From Candidatus Woesearchaeota archaeon CG10_big_fil_rev_8_21_14_0_10_36_11 (GTDB taxonomy: Archaea; Nanobdellota; Nanobdellia; Woesearchaeales; GW2011-AR9), in the NCBI GenBank assembly GCA_002762845.1, contig PCYB01000019.1, forward strand, positions 1 through 10,135: a stretch of 10,135 bases of DNA, read 5' to 3'. The notes below the pieces were generated by a model, which was not told where the DNA came from, searched no databases, and saw nothing but the letters and a program-made list of their open reading frames with translations. This document shows, one piece after another, positions 1 through 5,405 of this stretch; position 1 is the stretch's first letter; every line of letters begins with the position of its first letter. The translations under genes and the position numbers were made by a program.

Positions 1-63
1 ATGTATCAGAACACTTTTTATTTTTATGTCTGCAGCTGCAATAGTATGATGTGACGATTCCAT
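1..63 (-). CDS. 5' end of an unidentified gene cut by the window edge
   Basis: An open frame starts at the ATG at 63-61 on the minus strand and runs off the left edge after 21 codons (begins MESSHHTIAAADIK). There is no Shine-Dalgarno sequence, but an A/T-rich TATA-like element lies about 27 nt upstream, the same spacing as at the other leaderless genes here. The gene would follow nrdJ in the same direction, 65 bases after its stop. The fragment is too short to identify. A plus-strand frame also reads from base 1 to a stop at 52-54, but it has a less protein-like composition. Confidence 0.4.
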   Translation of the reverse strand, partial: MESSHHTIAAADIKIKSVLIH

Positions 64-84
64 TGAGAGTCTAAAACCGAACGA

Positions 85-95
85 AGTTTTTAATT
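85..95 (-). promoter_or_regulatory. possible TATA box of the left-edge gene
   Basis: On the minus strand this reads AATTAAAAACT, centred about 27 nt before the ATG at 63. This matches the TATA-to-start spacing at carS, dph2 and lig and would give a leaderless mRNA. The motif is weak and this AT-rich DNA makes chance matches common. Confidence 0.3.
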
Positions 96-128
96 GTTTG
101 TGTGTAAAGTTATGCTTAAGTTTGATAT

Positions 129-2144
129 TTAAATACTACACGCAGATGAACCACAATTAACACATGTGTAACACCCTTCTGAAATTGTGAGTTTAGCTGA
201 ACATTCAGGACATTTCCCGGATTGTATCACTTCATGTTTACCGCGAGGAATATTTGAGAGTTCAGCAACAACAACCATTTCGCTATTCTCTTTCCCATTC
301 GCATCTTGTTTTGCATCGTTTGTTTTCTTAACATTAAGAACCTGTTCGTTCCTACTCCCATCACGATACACAGTACATCCTTTACATCCTAATTCCCATG
401 CAAGGATATATCCCTGAAGAACATCTTCCTGTGTTGCTTCGTTAGGAAAATTAATGGTCTTTGAGATAGCATTATCGATATGCCGTTGAAACGCTGCCTG
501 CATTCGTGTATGGTCTGCTGCAGAAATGTCCATAGAAGTTACAAATATACGTTTTGTTTCTTCAGGTATCTCCGGAATATTTTGTAACGTCCCTTCATTT
601 GAAATACGTCCCATAATCTCTTCTGTATATAATCCTAATTGTTCCAATTCGGCCCTCAGATGTTTGTTCACGTAATATAATTCAACATTTCCTCCAAGAA
701 TCTTTTGGTAATGATATGCAAGTGCGAAATAAGGTTCAACACCACCAGAAACATCATATACCATACTTATAGTTCCCGTTGGTGCAATGTTTGTCAAAGC
801 GGCATTACGCATCTTAATACCCCGTTGTTTATAGACACTTTTGTTCCAATTAGGAAACATGCCCTTTTCATCAGCCAGTTCTTGTGACATTTCGTGTGAT
901 GAACGTTGTATACACCCCATGATTTTTTCAGCAATGTCAAAACCTTCCATTGAATTATAAGGGACACGTATCTTGTACAACAAATCTGCAAAGCCCATGA
1001 TTCCCAAACCAATCCGCCGGTTACCTCGGAAAACATTATTTATTTTTTCTACAGGAAAATCTGAAAGGTCGATAACATTATCTAACATTCGAGTTGCTAC
1101 CCGCGTCACGTCTCGCAACTTTTCATAATCAATTGTTCCGTCATCTTTTGAAAACTTTTCAAGATTTATAGAACCAAGGTTACAGACATCACCATCATGA
1201 AGGAACTGTTCACCGCATGGATTACACGCTTCCAACTTTCCAAGTTCTGGGATGGGATTAGTTTCGTTCACTGTGTCAAGAAAGACACAACCAGGTTCAC
1301 CATTTTTCCATGCACATTCAATAATTTCTTGGAACAATTCACGAGCAGTTAACGTCACTTCTTCCGCACTGACAAAACTAAAATTGTCATTTCGTAAAAT
1401 GTGACGTGGTCTCATTTTTGTACCGTTCCAGTCACAGAGCCACGGTTCAGGATTGTTTCGTTTAACATATTCCATGAATTTATTTGTAAGGCCAACAGAG
1501 ACGTTAAAGTTTCGTATGTCACCTTCTGTTTCTTTACAGTGAATAAACTCAAGAATGTCCGGATGATCAACCCGCATCACCGCCATGTTTGCACCATGTC
1601 TGTTTTGTTGTTTAATAACACCAAACGCAGAATTAAACACACGTAAGAAACTTACCGGACCTGATGCCATACCCCGCGACTTGATTGTCCTGTATCCTGC
1701 TGGACGCATAAGATGTAACGGAAATCCTAACCCAGAACCTGCTTGTTGTAATAACGATGCATCTTTAAGTGTCTGAAATATCGAATCCATATTGTCTTGA
1801 ATATTAAGAACAATACAGTTTGACACAAGACGTGTTGGACCACCAGCATTTGCTAATGTTCTTCCTGCGGGAGAAAATGTAAAACTTGTAAGGACATCAA
1901 AGAATTGATACCGAATCTTTTCCACTTCTTCTTGACTTTTACCGTACCGGAACTCAACGTCTGCCAATGCTTTTGCAACACGTTCAAACATTTCTTCAGG
2001 ATTTTCAGTAATGTTTCCTTCTTCATCTCGTACAAGGTACCTTTTTGCAATTACCTGAAGAGCGTTCAAACTAAAAGGAAGGTTTGTTGTTCTTCCTTCC
2101 ATGATCTCTCGTTGTTTTTCATATAAATCAGTATTCTGTTCCAT
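129..2144 (-). CDS. nrdJ: adenosylcobalamin-dependent (class II) ribonucleoside-diphosphate reductase
   Basis: This enzyme reduces ribonucleotides to deoxyribonucleotides in the cytoplasm using a cobalamin-generated thiyl radical. The 671-aa protein has the family's key residues. C110 (SNC) and C321 (DVCNLGSINL) are the expected redox pair. N308, C310 and E312 in NPCGEQ form the radical site. TNIAPTGTIS (451-460) is the phosphate-binding motif. The C-terminus is cysteine-rich: C645/C648 and C658/C661/C664 look like a zinc ribbon, and C664/C669 could be the terminal shuttle thiols. No ATP-cone precedes the catalytic domain, so overall activity control by dATP is probably absent from the enzyme itself. 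The start is fixed by AGGTGG six bases upstream. It follows nrdR by 41 bases, so the two are probably co-transcribed. The family call is secure; nrdJ versus nrdZ is only naming. Confidence 0.96.
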   Translation of the reverse strand: MEQNTDLYEKQREIMEGRTTNLPFSLNALQVIAKRYLVRDEEGNITENPEEMFERVAKALADVEFRYGKSQEEVEKIRYQFFDVLTSFTFSPAGRTLANAGGPTRLVSNCIVLNIQDNMDSIFQTLKDASLLQQAGSGLGFPLHLMRPAGYRTIKSRGMASGPVSFLRVFNSAFGVIKQQNRHGANMAVMRVDHPDILEFIHCKETEGDIRNFNVSVGLTNKFMEYVKRNNPEPWLCDWNGTKMRPRHILRNDNFSFVSAEEVTLTARELFQEIIECAWKNGEPGCVFLDTVNETNPIPELGKLEACNPCGEQFLHDGDVCNLGSINLEKFSKDDGTIDYEKLRDVTRVATRMLDNVIDLSDFPVEKINNVFRGNRRIGLGIMGFADLLYKIRVPYNSMEGFDIAEKIMGCIQRSSHEMSQELADEKGMFPNWNKSVYKQRGIKMRNAALTNIAPTGTISMVYDVSGGVEPYFALAYHYQKILGGNVELYYVNKHLRAELEQLGLYTEEIMGRISNEGTLQNIPEIPEETKRIFVTSMDISAADHTRMQAAFQRHIDNAISKTINFPNEATQEDVLQGYILAWELGCKGCTVYRDGSRNEQVLNVKKTNDAKQDANGKENSEMVVVAELSNIPRGKHEVIQSGKCPECSAKLTISEGCYTCVNCGSSACSI

Positions 2145-2150
2145 TTGTAA

Positions 2151-2156
2151 CCACCT
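2151..2156 (-). promoter_or_regulatory. Shine-Dalgarno site of nrdJ
   Basis: AGGTGG on the minus strand lies six bases before the ATG at 2144. It fits translation of nrdJ as the second gene of an operon and fixes the start. Confidence 0.65.
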
Positions 2157-2185
2157 TCTTTTTCTTATCTACTATCTCTTTATGA

Positions 2186-2617
2186 TTATACTATTGTCTG
2201 TAACTCTTTTTCAAACATTTTGGGATCTTCAATATCTTTGTGGACAGATGCAAATCGTAAGTATGCGATTTTATCAATTTTTTTAAGTTCGTCTAAGACA
2301 CATTTCCCGATATATACCGTTTTAACAGGATTAATTTTCTTCTTGAGAACGCTTCGTTCTACTTTTAACGAAATGGTATTCACAATTGTCGAATCAACTT
2401 TTCCTAACGCTCGTTGAATACTATGTGCAATCTTCTGAGAATCGAAAGGTTGTATTCGTCCATCTTTTTTGAGAACAGTTAATTGAAATTCTGCTTTCTC
2501 ATATGTTGTAAATCTATTTTTACATTTTGCACATTCACGACGACGACGCATAGAACTGTCTAGAACACGACTTTCCAATACTTTTGTATCTTCATGCGAG
2601 CAAAAAGGACAAAACAT
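2186..2617 (-). CDS. nrdR: NrdR-type transcriptional repressor of ribonucleotide reductase
   Basis: NrdR senses ATP/dATP through an ATP-cone and represses ribonucleotide reductase genes. The 143-aa product has an N-terminal zinc ribbon (C3, C6, C29, C32), the basic stretch SSMRRRREC (21-29) and FTTYE (36-40). An ATP-cone follows (about 46-135) with VLKKDGRIQPFDSQKI and the family signature RFASVHKDIED. Its length is close to that of bacterial NrdR, about 150 aa. The frame is open to an ATG at 2650, but the ATG at 2617 is preferred: NrdR proteins normally begin directly with a CPFC motif, and AGGGGTG lies six bases before 2617. It sits directly upstream of the reductase gene it should regulate, behind candidate NrdR boxes. 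The family is typical of bacteria and sparse in archaea, so horizontal transfer is possible. Confidence 0.95.
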   Translation of the reverse strand: MFCPFCSHEDTKVLESRVLDSSMRRRRECAKCKNRFTTYEKAEFQLTVLKKDGRIQPFDSQKIAHSIQRALGKVDSTIVNTISLKVERSVLKKKINPVKTVYIGKCVLDELKKIDKIAYLRFASVHKDIEDPKMFEKELQTIV

Positions 2618-2623
2618 CAAACA

Positions 2624-2630
2624 CACCCCT
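2624..2630 (-). promoter_or_regulatory. Shine-Dalgarno site deciding the nrdR start
   Basis: AGGGGTG on the minus strand is followed by a six-base spacer and the ATG at 2617. It selects 2617 over the in-frame ATG at 2650, which would add 11 residues not expected in NrdR. Confidence 0.6.
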
Positions 2631-2651
2631 TTTTCATTTACTTGTGACAAA

Positions 2652-2667
2652 ACACCACATATAGTGT
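2652..2667 (-). promoter_or_regulatory. NrdR box 1 (strong match)
   Basis: The minus strand reads ACACTATATGTGGTGT, a near-palindrome matching 14 of 16 positions of the bacterial NrdR consensus ACACWATATATWGTGT as I recall it. It lies 35 bases before the nrdR ATG. If the TATA-like element at 2675-2682 is used, box 1 covers the expected transcription start. Confidence 0.7.
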
Positions 2668-2674
2668 TGAAAGC

Positions 2675-2682
2675 AAATATAT
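2675..2682 (-). promoter_or_regulatory. TATA-like element of the nrdR-nrdJ operon
   Basis: The minus strand reads ATATATTT between the two NrdR-box-like sites. It predicts transcription starting near 2652-2654 and a leader of about 36 nt that carries the nrdR Shine-Dalgarno sequence. The alternative is that TATA lies inside box 1 itself, giving a shorter leader. Confidence 0.45.
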
Positions 2683-2697
2683 CAACAGATGTAGTGT
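2682..2697 (-). promoter_or_regulatory. NrdR box 2 (weak match)
   Basis: The minus strand reads ACACTACATCTGTTGA, with a perfect left half-site and a poor right half-site, about 11 of 16 consensus positions. Its start is 30 bp from box 1, roughly three helical turns, as expected for paired NrdR boxes. It would cover the region just upstream of TATA where TFB binds. Confidence 0.5.
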
Positions 2698-2797
2698 TTT
2701 TGTATTATTTACAGAATTTCCATTCGTTTAAATATATTTTAGTTCTTGAGAATATATATTGTACTAGGTTTGTTAGATTATTTCTTGAAATAAACAC

Positions 2798-2806
2798 TTT
2801 TAAATA
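2798..2806 (+). promoter_or_regulatory. TATA box of carS
   Basis: TTTTAAATA is centred about 28 nt before the carS ATG. The ATG has no Shine-Dalgarno sequence, so the transcript is probably leaderless. Confidence 0.5.
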
Positions 2807-2830
2807 ATAAAAAGATTTTCTTAGTATATC

Positions 2831-3349
2831 ATGGTCTGGACACTTATCCTTAAAAGCCTGTACTTTTTTCTTCCCGCGTACATTGCAAATATGGCCCCTG
2901 TATTGTTTAAATGGGTACCTTTTCTTAATAAATCAATCCATACAAGATTGTTAGGAAAGAATAAAACATGGCGAGGACTTATCATCGCACCGTTGATGGG
3001 AATGCTTATATTCTGGTTGCAAAAAATAGCATTCACTGCGGGATTTACTCAATTTGCACTTATTGATTATGCTGGTTTCTCAATATTGTTGGGATTTCTT
3101 CTCGGACTTGGGGCCATTGTCGGCGATCTTGTTGAAAGTTACTATAAACGAAAAGCAGGTATTAGACCAGGAGAAAAATGGATTCCATTTGATCAATTAG
3201 ATTTTGTTATTGGAGGGATACTCTTTTCATTCTTTGCTTATGTGCCAAAAGCAGAAGTTGTTCTTGTCCTTGTTGTTGTAAGTCCCCTTCTTCACATAGC
3301 TGTGAACCATATTGGATATTGGTTGGGTATTAATAAAAGTAAATTTTAA
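2831..3349 (+). CDS. carS: CDP-archaeol synthase, integral membrane protein
   Basis: CarS (DUF46 family) transfers CMP from CTP to 2,3-di-O-geranylgeranylglyceryl phosphate, giving CDP-archaeol, the branch point to archaeal polar lipids. The 172-aa protein is largely hydrophobic, with membrane segments near 7-25, 50-70, 82-100, 125-138 and 141-163. Two conserved polar stretches mark the family: LGKNKTWRG (41-49) and the segment at 98-125, which includes GDLVESYYKRK, GIRPGEKW and PFDQLDF. The acidic residues D99, D121 and D124 are likely to bind metal and nucleotide, by comparison with related cytidylyltransferases. The length is normal for the family. The start has a TATA box 28 nt upstream and no Shine-Dalgarno. 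It stands alone, convergent with the 98-aa gene. This is the clearest archaeal marker in the window. Confidence 0.93.
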   Translation: MVWTLILKSLYFFLPAYIANMAPVLFKWVPFLNKSIHTRLLGKNKTWRGLIIAPLMGMLIFWLQKIAFTAGFTQFALIDYAGFSILLGFLLGLGAIVGDLVESYYKRKAGIRPGEKWIPFDQLDFVIGGILFSFFAYVPKAEVVLVLVVVSPLLHIAVNHIGYWLGINKSKF

Positions 3350-3361
3350 TTTTTATTTATT
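3350..3361 (+). terminator. T-rich tract after carS
   Basis: TTTTTATTTATT directly follows the carS stop codon. Archaeal RNA polymerase can terminate at oligo-T tracts without a hairpin. The gap to the convergent gene is only 29 bases. Confidence 0.35.
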
Positions 3362-3378
3362 AAGCTAGAAATTGGTTC

Positions 3379-3675
3379 TTAATGACTAAGAGCCCAATCA
3401 TTATGTTTCTTAACAGCCCTTTTACAATTGAGTGCAATTTGGTCAGCTTTTTTCTCTCCGATCAAATTACGTGCATCTGGCAACAAATAAAATAGGAAGG
3501 TCCATTGGGAACGATTCTCTTTCTTAAAGCGATTTAAAACGCCTTCAACTGTAGATTGAATGTCTTCTGCTTTAATTGAGGAAAGATTTTTCTCCTTTGG
3601 GTCACGACCCGCTTCTGGATGTCGAATCATTAGTTTCCCATCTTTCACAAAAACATAAAATTCCCATTGAGACAT
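3379..3675 (-). CDS. uncharacterised 98-aa protein
   Basis: I do not recognise this family. The product is soluble, with no signal peptide or membrane segment and no cysteines. Its N-terminal part (WEFYVFVKDGKLMIRH) looks like two beta strands. A polar loop with PEAGRDPKEKN follows, then a mixed, probably helical region rich in K, R and E with the hydrophobic patch WTFLFYLLPDAR (58-69), and a lysine-rich C-terminal helix. The frame is credible because a TATA-like element (3696-3703) lies 25-26 nt before the ATG, as at neighbouring leaderless genes, and because it fills the space between carS and the dph2 promoter. It is divergent from dph2. No function is assigned. Confidence 0.7.
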   Translation of the reverse strand: MSQWEFYVFVKDGKLMIRHPEAGRDPKEKNLSSIKAEDIQSTVEGVLNRFKKENRSQWTFLFYLLPDARNLIGEKKADQIALNCKRAVKKHNDWALSH

Positions 3676-3695
3676 AGTTGTATTAAACTTAATTA

Positions 3696-3703
3696 GTTTA
3701 TAT
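3696..3703 (-). promoter_or_regulatory. TATA box of the 98-aa gene
   Basis: The minus strand reads ATATAAAC, preceded by purine-rich AAAAGA, which could be a BRE. It is centred about 25 nt before the ATG at 3675, implying a leaderless mRNA. Confidence 0.5.
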
Positions 3704-3753
3704 TCTTTTCTATGGTAAGATAAACAGGATTAACCTTTGTTGTATATGCACAG

Positions 3754-3768
3754 AAATATATATAAAAA
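3754..3768 (+). promoter_or_regulatory. BRE/TATA promoter of dph2
   Basis: AAATATATATAAAAA, preceded by CAG so that the BRE-like CAGAAA abuts it, is centred about 27 nt before the ATG at 3789. No Shine-Dalgarno precedes that ATG. This is one of the best archaeal promoter matches in the window. Confidence 0.6.
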
Positions 3769-3788
3769 ATCGTCTAAAATAGACCACT

Positions 3789-4052
3789 ATGTATAATCTC
3801 GAACTTGAAAAAGTTATTGCAAAGATCAAAGAAACAAATGCAAAAACAGTATGTGTTCAATTACCCGATGGCATGAAACCACACGCAAACATCGTTGAAG
3901 AAACAATTTCAAAAGAAACCGGGGCACGTGTTTTCATATGGTTAGGAAGCAATTTTGGTGCATGTGACGTTCCTTTAGGACTCAATAGGTTACATATTGA
4001 CCTTCTTATTAGTTGGGGCCACAATAAATTTCAGAAAGAGGAGGGGTGGTAA
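3789..4052 (+). CDS. dph2: Dph2, N-terminal part (split gene, part 1)
   Basis: Archaeal Dph2 is a radical SAM-like 4Fe-4S enzyme that moves the 3-amino-3-carboxypropyl group of SAM to a histidine of EF-2, the first step of diphthamide synthesis. These 87 residues match the start of Dph2: VCVQLPDGM (21-29), then GACD with C59, the first cluster cysteine, at the same number as C59 of the Pyrococcus horikoshii protein as I recall it. DLLISWGH (71-78) corresponds to the conserved D-x-L-I-x-x-GH stretch. The frame then ends at TAA (4050-4052), where Dph2 should continue. The remainder is in the -1 frame, starting inside that stop codon. The two parts together are 332 aa, about the usual length. 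It may be a true split gene, a programmed frameshift, or one missing base in the assembly. Confidence 0.85.
   Translation: MYNLELEKVIAKIKETNAKTVCVQLPDGMKPHANIVEETISKETGARVFIWLGSNFGACDVPLGLNRLHIDLLISWGHNKFQKEEGW
4038..4046 (+). promoter_or_regulatory. strong Shine-Dalgarno at the dph2 junction
   Basis: GAGGAGGGG at the end of part 1 is almost fully complementary to the 16S anti-Shine-Dalgarno. The core GGAGG (4040-4044) lies seven bases before the ATG at 4052, which overlaps the stop as TAATG. This favours re-initiation on part 2. The GGGG run (4043-4046) would also permit a -1 slip of the GGG codon. Confidence 0.65.
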
Positions 4053-4789
4053 TGGAAACACTCTTTTTAGAAGCACCGTATGATAAAAACATAAAACTCT
4101 GTACAGAAACGCTCAACTACATCAAAAATAAGAAATATACTAAAGTTGCTCTTTATGCATCCGTCCAATTCTGTAACAATCTTCAAAAAGTAGAAGAACA
4201 ACTCAAAAAAATAGGAATTACGATTATCTCATCAAAACCAAAAAGAACTCAATGTCAAAAACAGCTTTTGGGGTGTGATTGTTACAAAGATTCACTTAAT
4301 CTTACAGAAGAAGTAGATTGTTATTTTTACATTGGCGACGGAAGGTTTCATCCACTGGCATTGGTATATAGTCAAAAGGATACAAAAAAAGTAAAAGAAG
4401 TTATTTGTGATAACCCCATAGCAAAAACAATGTCTGTTCTTACTCTTGATGATATTACTCGGAATCTTAAAAGATACAAAGGGTCACTCATCAAATTCAT
4501 GTCTGCCAAGAGTATCGGAATAATTATAACTATAAAACCTGGACAGGAGCAGTATAAACCGGCATCAAAATTGGAAAAAATGTATATTCATAAGAAATTC
4601 TATTATTTTATTGATAATACTCTTTCTTTTGATCAGCTGGAAAATTTCCCATTTATTGATATGTGGATAAACACTGCTTGTCCAAGAATTGGATTTGACG
4701 ACCATGAATTGTTTCGAAAATCAGTACTTAATCTCCATGATGCACTGCAAGCAGACGCTATTCTACGAAAAGAGAGTTTTTTTAAATAA
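4052..4789 (+). CDS. dph2: Dph2, C-terminal part (split gene, part 2)
   Basis: These 245 residues continue Dph2. TLFLEAPY aligns with the strand that follows the GH motif in intact proteins. LLGCDCY (72-78) carries C75, the second cluster cysteine. YIGDGRFHPLAL (93-104) matches the conserved G-x-x-FHPL stretch. NTACPRIGFDD (207-217) carries C210, the third cysteine, in the family's T/V-ACPR context. With C59 in part 1, all three 4Fe-4S ligands are kept, so the pair should be functional if the two chains associate or are fused by frameshifting. The ATG at 4052 was chosen over the in-frame GTG at 4046 because the GTG lies directly on the Shine-Dalgarno sequence. It ends in a T-rich stretch. No decay is visible in this half. 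Confidence 0.88.
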   Translation: METLFLEAPYDKNIKLCTETLNYIKNKKYTKVALYASVQFCNNLQKVEEQLKKIGITIISSKPKRTQCQKQLLGCDCYKDSLNLTEEVDCYFYIGDGRFHPLALVYSQKDTKKVKEVICDNPIAKTMSVLTLDDITRNLKRYKGSLIKFMSAKSIGIIITIKPGQEQYKPASKLEKMYIHKKFYYFIDNTLSFDQLENFPFIDMWINTACPRIGFDDHELFRKSVLNLHDALQADAILRKESFFK

Positions 4790-4836
4790 GAAATCGTATA
4801 AAATAATATGCACTATGTACGACGAGATAAAAGAAA

Positions 4837-4847
4837 GATTTAAATAC
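4837..4847 (+). promoter_or_regulatory. TATA box of the basic repeat protein
   Basis: GATTTAAATAC, preceded by purine-rich AAGAAA (BRE-like), lies about 84 nt before the ATG at 4927. It predicts transcription near 4868 and a leader of about 58 nt, unlike the leaderless genes around it. Confidence 0.5.
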
Positions 4848-4869
4848 TTCTAATGTTTCTTTACGACTA

Positions 4870-4886
4870 GAAAACTAAGGGTTTTC
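4870..4886 (+). promoter_or_regulatory. small hairpin at the start of a 5' leader
   Basis: GAAAAC and GTTTTC form a perfect 6-bp stem around the five-base loop TAAGG. It would lie at the very 5' end of the predicted leader, where it could affect mRNA stability. The stem is A/T-rich and weak. Confidence 0.3.
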
Positions 4887-4911
4887 AGACTTAGAAAAAG
4901 AAAAAAACAAA

Positions 4912-4917
4912 GAGGTG
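4912..4917 (+). promoter_or_regulatory. Shine-Dalgarno of the basic repeat protein
   Basis: GAGGTG lies nine bases before the ATG at 4927. With the leader it suggests efficient, ribosome-binding-site-driven translation. Confidence 0.65.
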
Positions 4918-4926
4918 GGATGAGTT

Positions 4927-5301
4927 ATGGCACAAATTGTAGCAAACGTTGGAATTAAGAAGGAGTCAGGCTATCTCTACTTTATCGATAAAAATGGAAA
5001 CGTCTCTCGAGCTCAAATGAGCAGAGCAGGAAGAAAAAAGGGCCGAGTACAGAAAGAAGTCGTTGCAAAAGTTGGTATTAAGAAAGAAAGCGGCTACCTT
5101 TACTTCATCGATAAAAAGGGAAATGTTTGTCGAGCAAAAATGGCTCGTGGCAGAAAAGTAGGTAAGAAGAAAGCAGTAAAGAGAAAAGCTGCGAAACGAA
5201 AAGTTACAAAGAAAAAAGCTGTGAAGAGAAAACCTGCAAAGAAAAAGGCGGTTAAAAGAAAAGCAGCTAAAAAAAGACCTGCGAAGAAAAGAAAAAGATA
5301 A
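4927..5301 (+). CDS. very basic two-repeat protein with histone H1-like tail, probable DNA-binding
   Basis: This 124-aa protein has two parts. A 24-residue motif occurs twice, at 8-31 and 49-72, each reading VGIKKESGYLYFIDK followed by GNV-x-RA-x-M; 21 of 24 positions are identical. Aromatic and charged positions suggest a small beta-hairpin unit. A linker rich in R, K and G follows each copy (RAGRKKGR; ARGRKVGKKK). The tail (83-122) consists of eight pentads, each two small residues plus three basic ones (AVKRK, AAKRK, VTKKK and so on), then KR. Such lysine/alanine tails occur in eukaryotic histone H1 and bacterial H1-like nucleoid proteins, so a chromosome-organising or RNA-binding role is inferred. 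I do not recognise a named family. It is a single-gene unit with its own promoter, leader, Shine-Dalgarno and T-rich terminator, consistent with high expression. A role in ribosome or RNA binding is an alternative. Confidence 0.85.
   Translation: MAQIVANVGIKKESGYLYFIDKNGNVSRAQMSRAGRKKGRVQKEVVAKVGIKKESGYLYFIDKKGNVCRAKMARGRKVGKKKAVKRKAAKRKVTKKKAVKRKPAKKKAVKRKAAKKRPAKKRKR
4948..5019 (+). repeat. 24-codon motif, copy 1
   Basis: Encodes the first VGIKKESGYLYFIDK motif. It is 21/24 identical in protein to copy 2, but many shared residues use different codons, for example TCA versus AGC for the serine. Confidence 0.85.
5071..5142 (+). repeat. 24-codon motif, copy 2
   Basis: Second copy of the motif, starting 41 codons after the first. 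The differences are K for N, C for S and K for Q. The many synonymous changes show an old duplication kept by protein-level selection. Confidence 0.85.
5173..5292 (+). repeat. eight lysine-rich pentapeptide codon repeats
   Basis: Forty codons encode eight in-register pentads of two small residues (A, V, P or T) followed by three K/R. The DNA is A-rich and imperfect, so it is a protein-level repeat rather than a recent slippage product. Confidence 0.8.
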
Positions 5302-5305
5302 TTAA

Positions 5306-5333
5306 TTTTACTTTTTTATTTTTATTATATTTT
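5306..5333 (+). terminator. T-rich terminator after the basic repeat protein
   Basis: Several T runs, the longest of six, begin five bases after the stop codon. No GC-rich stem precedes them, as is usual for archaeal oligo-T termination. Confidence 0.5.
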
Positions 5334-5375
5334 ATACAATCAGATTAAGAGTAGTATATTCTCACATTCCTATAA

Positions 5376-5385
5376 TTTTATATAG
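5376..5385 (+). promoter_or_regulatory. TATA box of the methyltransferase operon
   Basis: Reads ATTTTATATA, centred about 25 nt before the ATG at 5406. No Shine-Dalgarno is present, so the transcript is probably leaderless. Confidence 0.5.
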
Positions 5386-5405
5386 GTTGATTCTTTGGTC
5401 CGTAT

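Noticed and set aside
64..128. Intrinsic terminator after nrdJ built on AAAAC/GTTTT
   Set aside because: The stem is only five A/T-rich pairs with an eight-base loop; it is too weak to call, and the stretch also holds the possible promoter of the left-edge gene.
794..1036. 80-aa minus-strand ORF within nrdJ
   Set aside because: Overlaps the catalytic domain of a certain gene in another frame and shows no recognisable motif.
2618..2650. Extended nrdR start at 2650 giving 11 extra residues
   Set aside because: NrdR proteins begin at the CPFC zinc ribbon, and a Shine-Dalgarno sequence is placed correctly for the ATG at 2617.
4790..4926. tRNA or structured RNA between dph2 and the basic protein
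   Set aside because: No cloverleaf or T-loop sequence; the region is explained by a promoter, a weak leader hairpin and a Shine-Dalgarno sequence.
5173..5292. CRISPR-like or minisatellite array in the A-rich repeats
   Set aside because: The 15-base units vary in sequence, have no spacers and stay in frame; they encode the lysine-rich tail.
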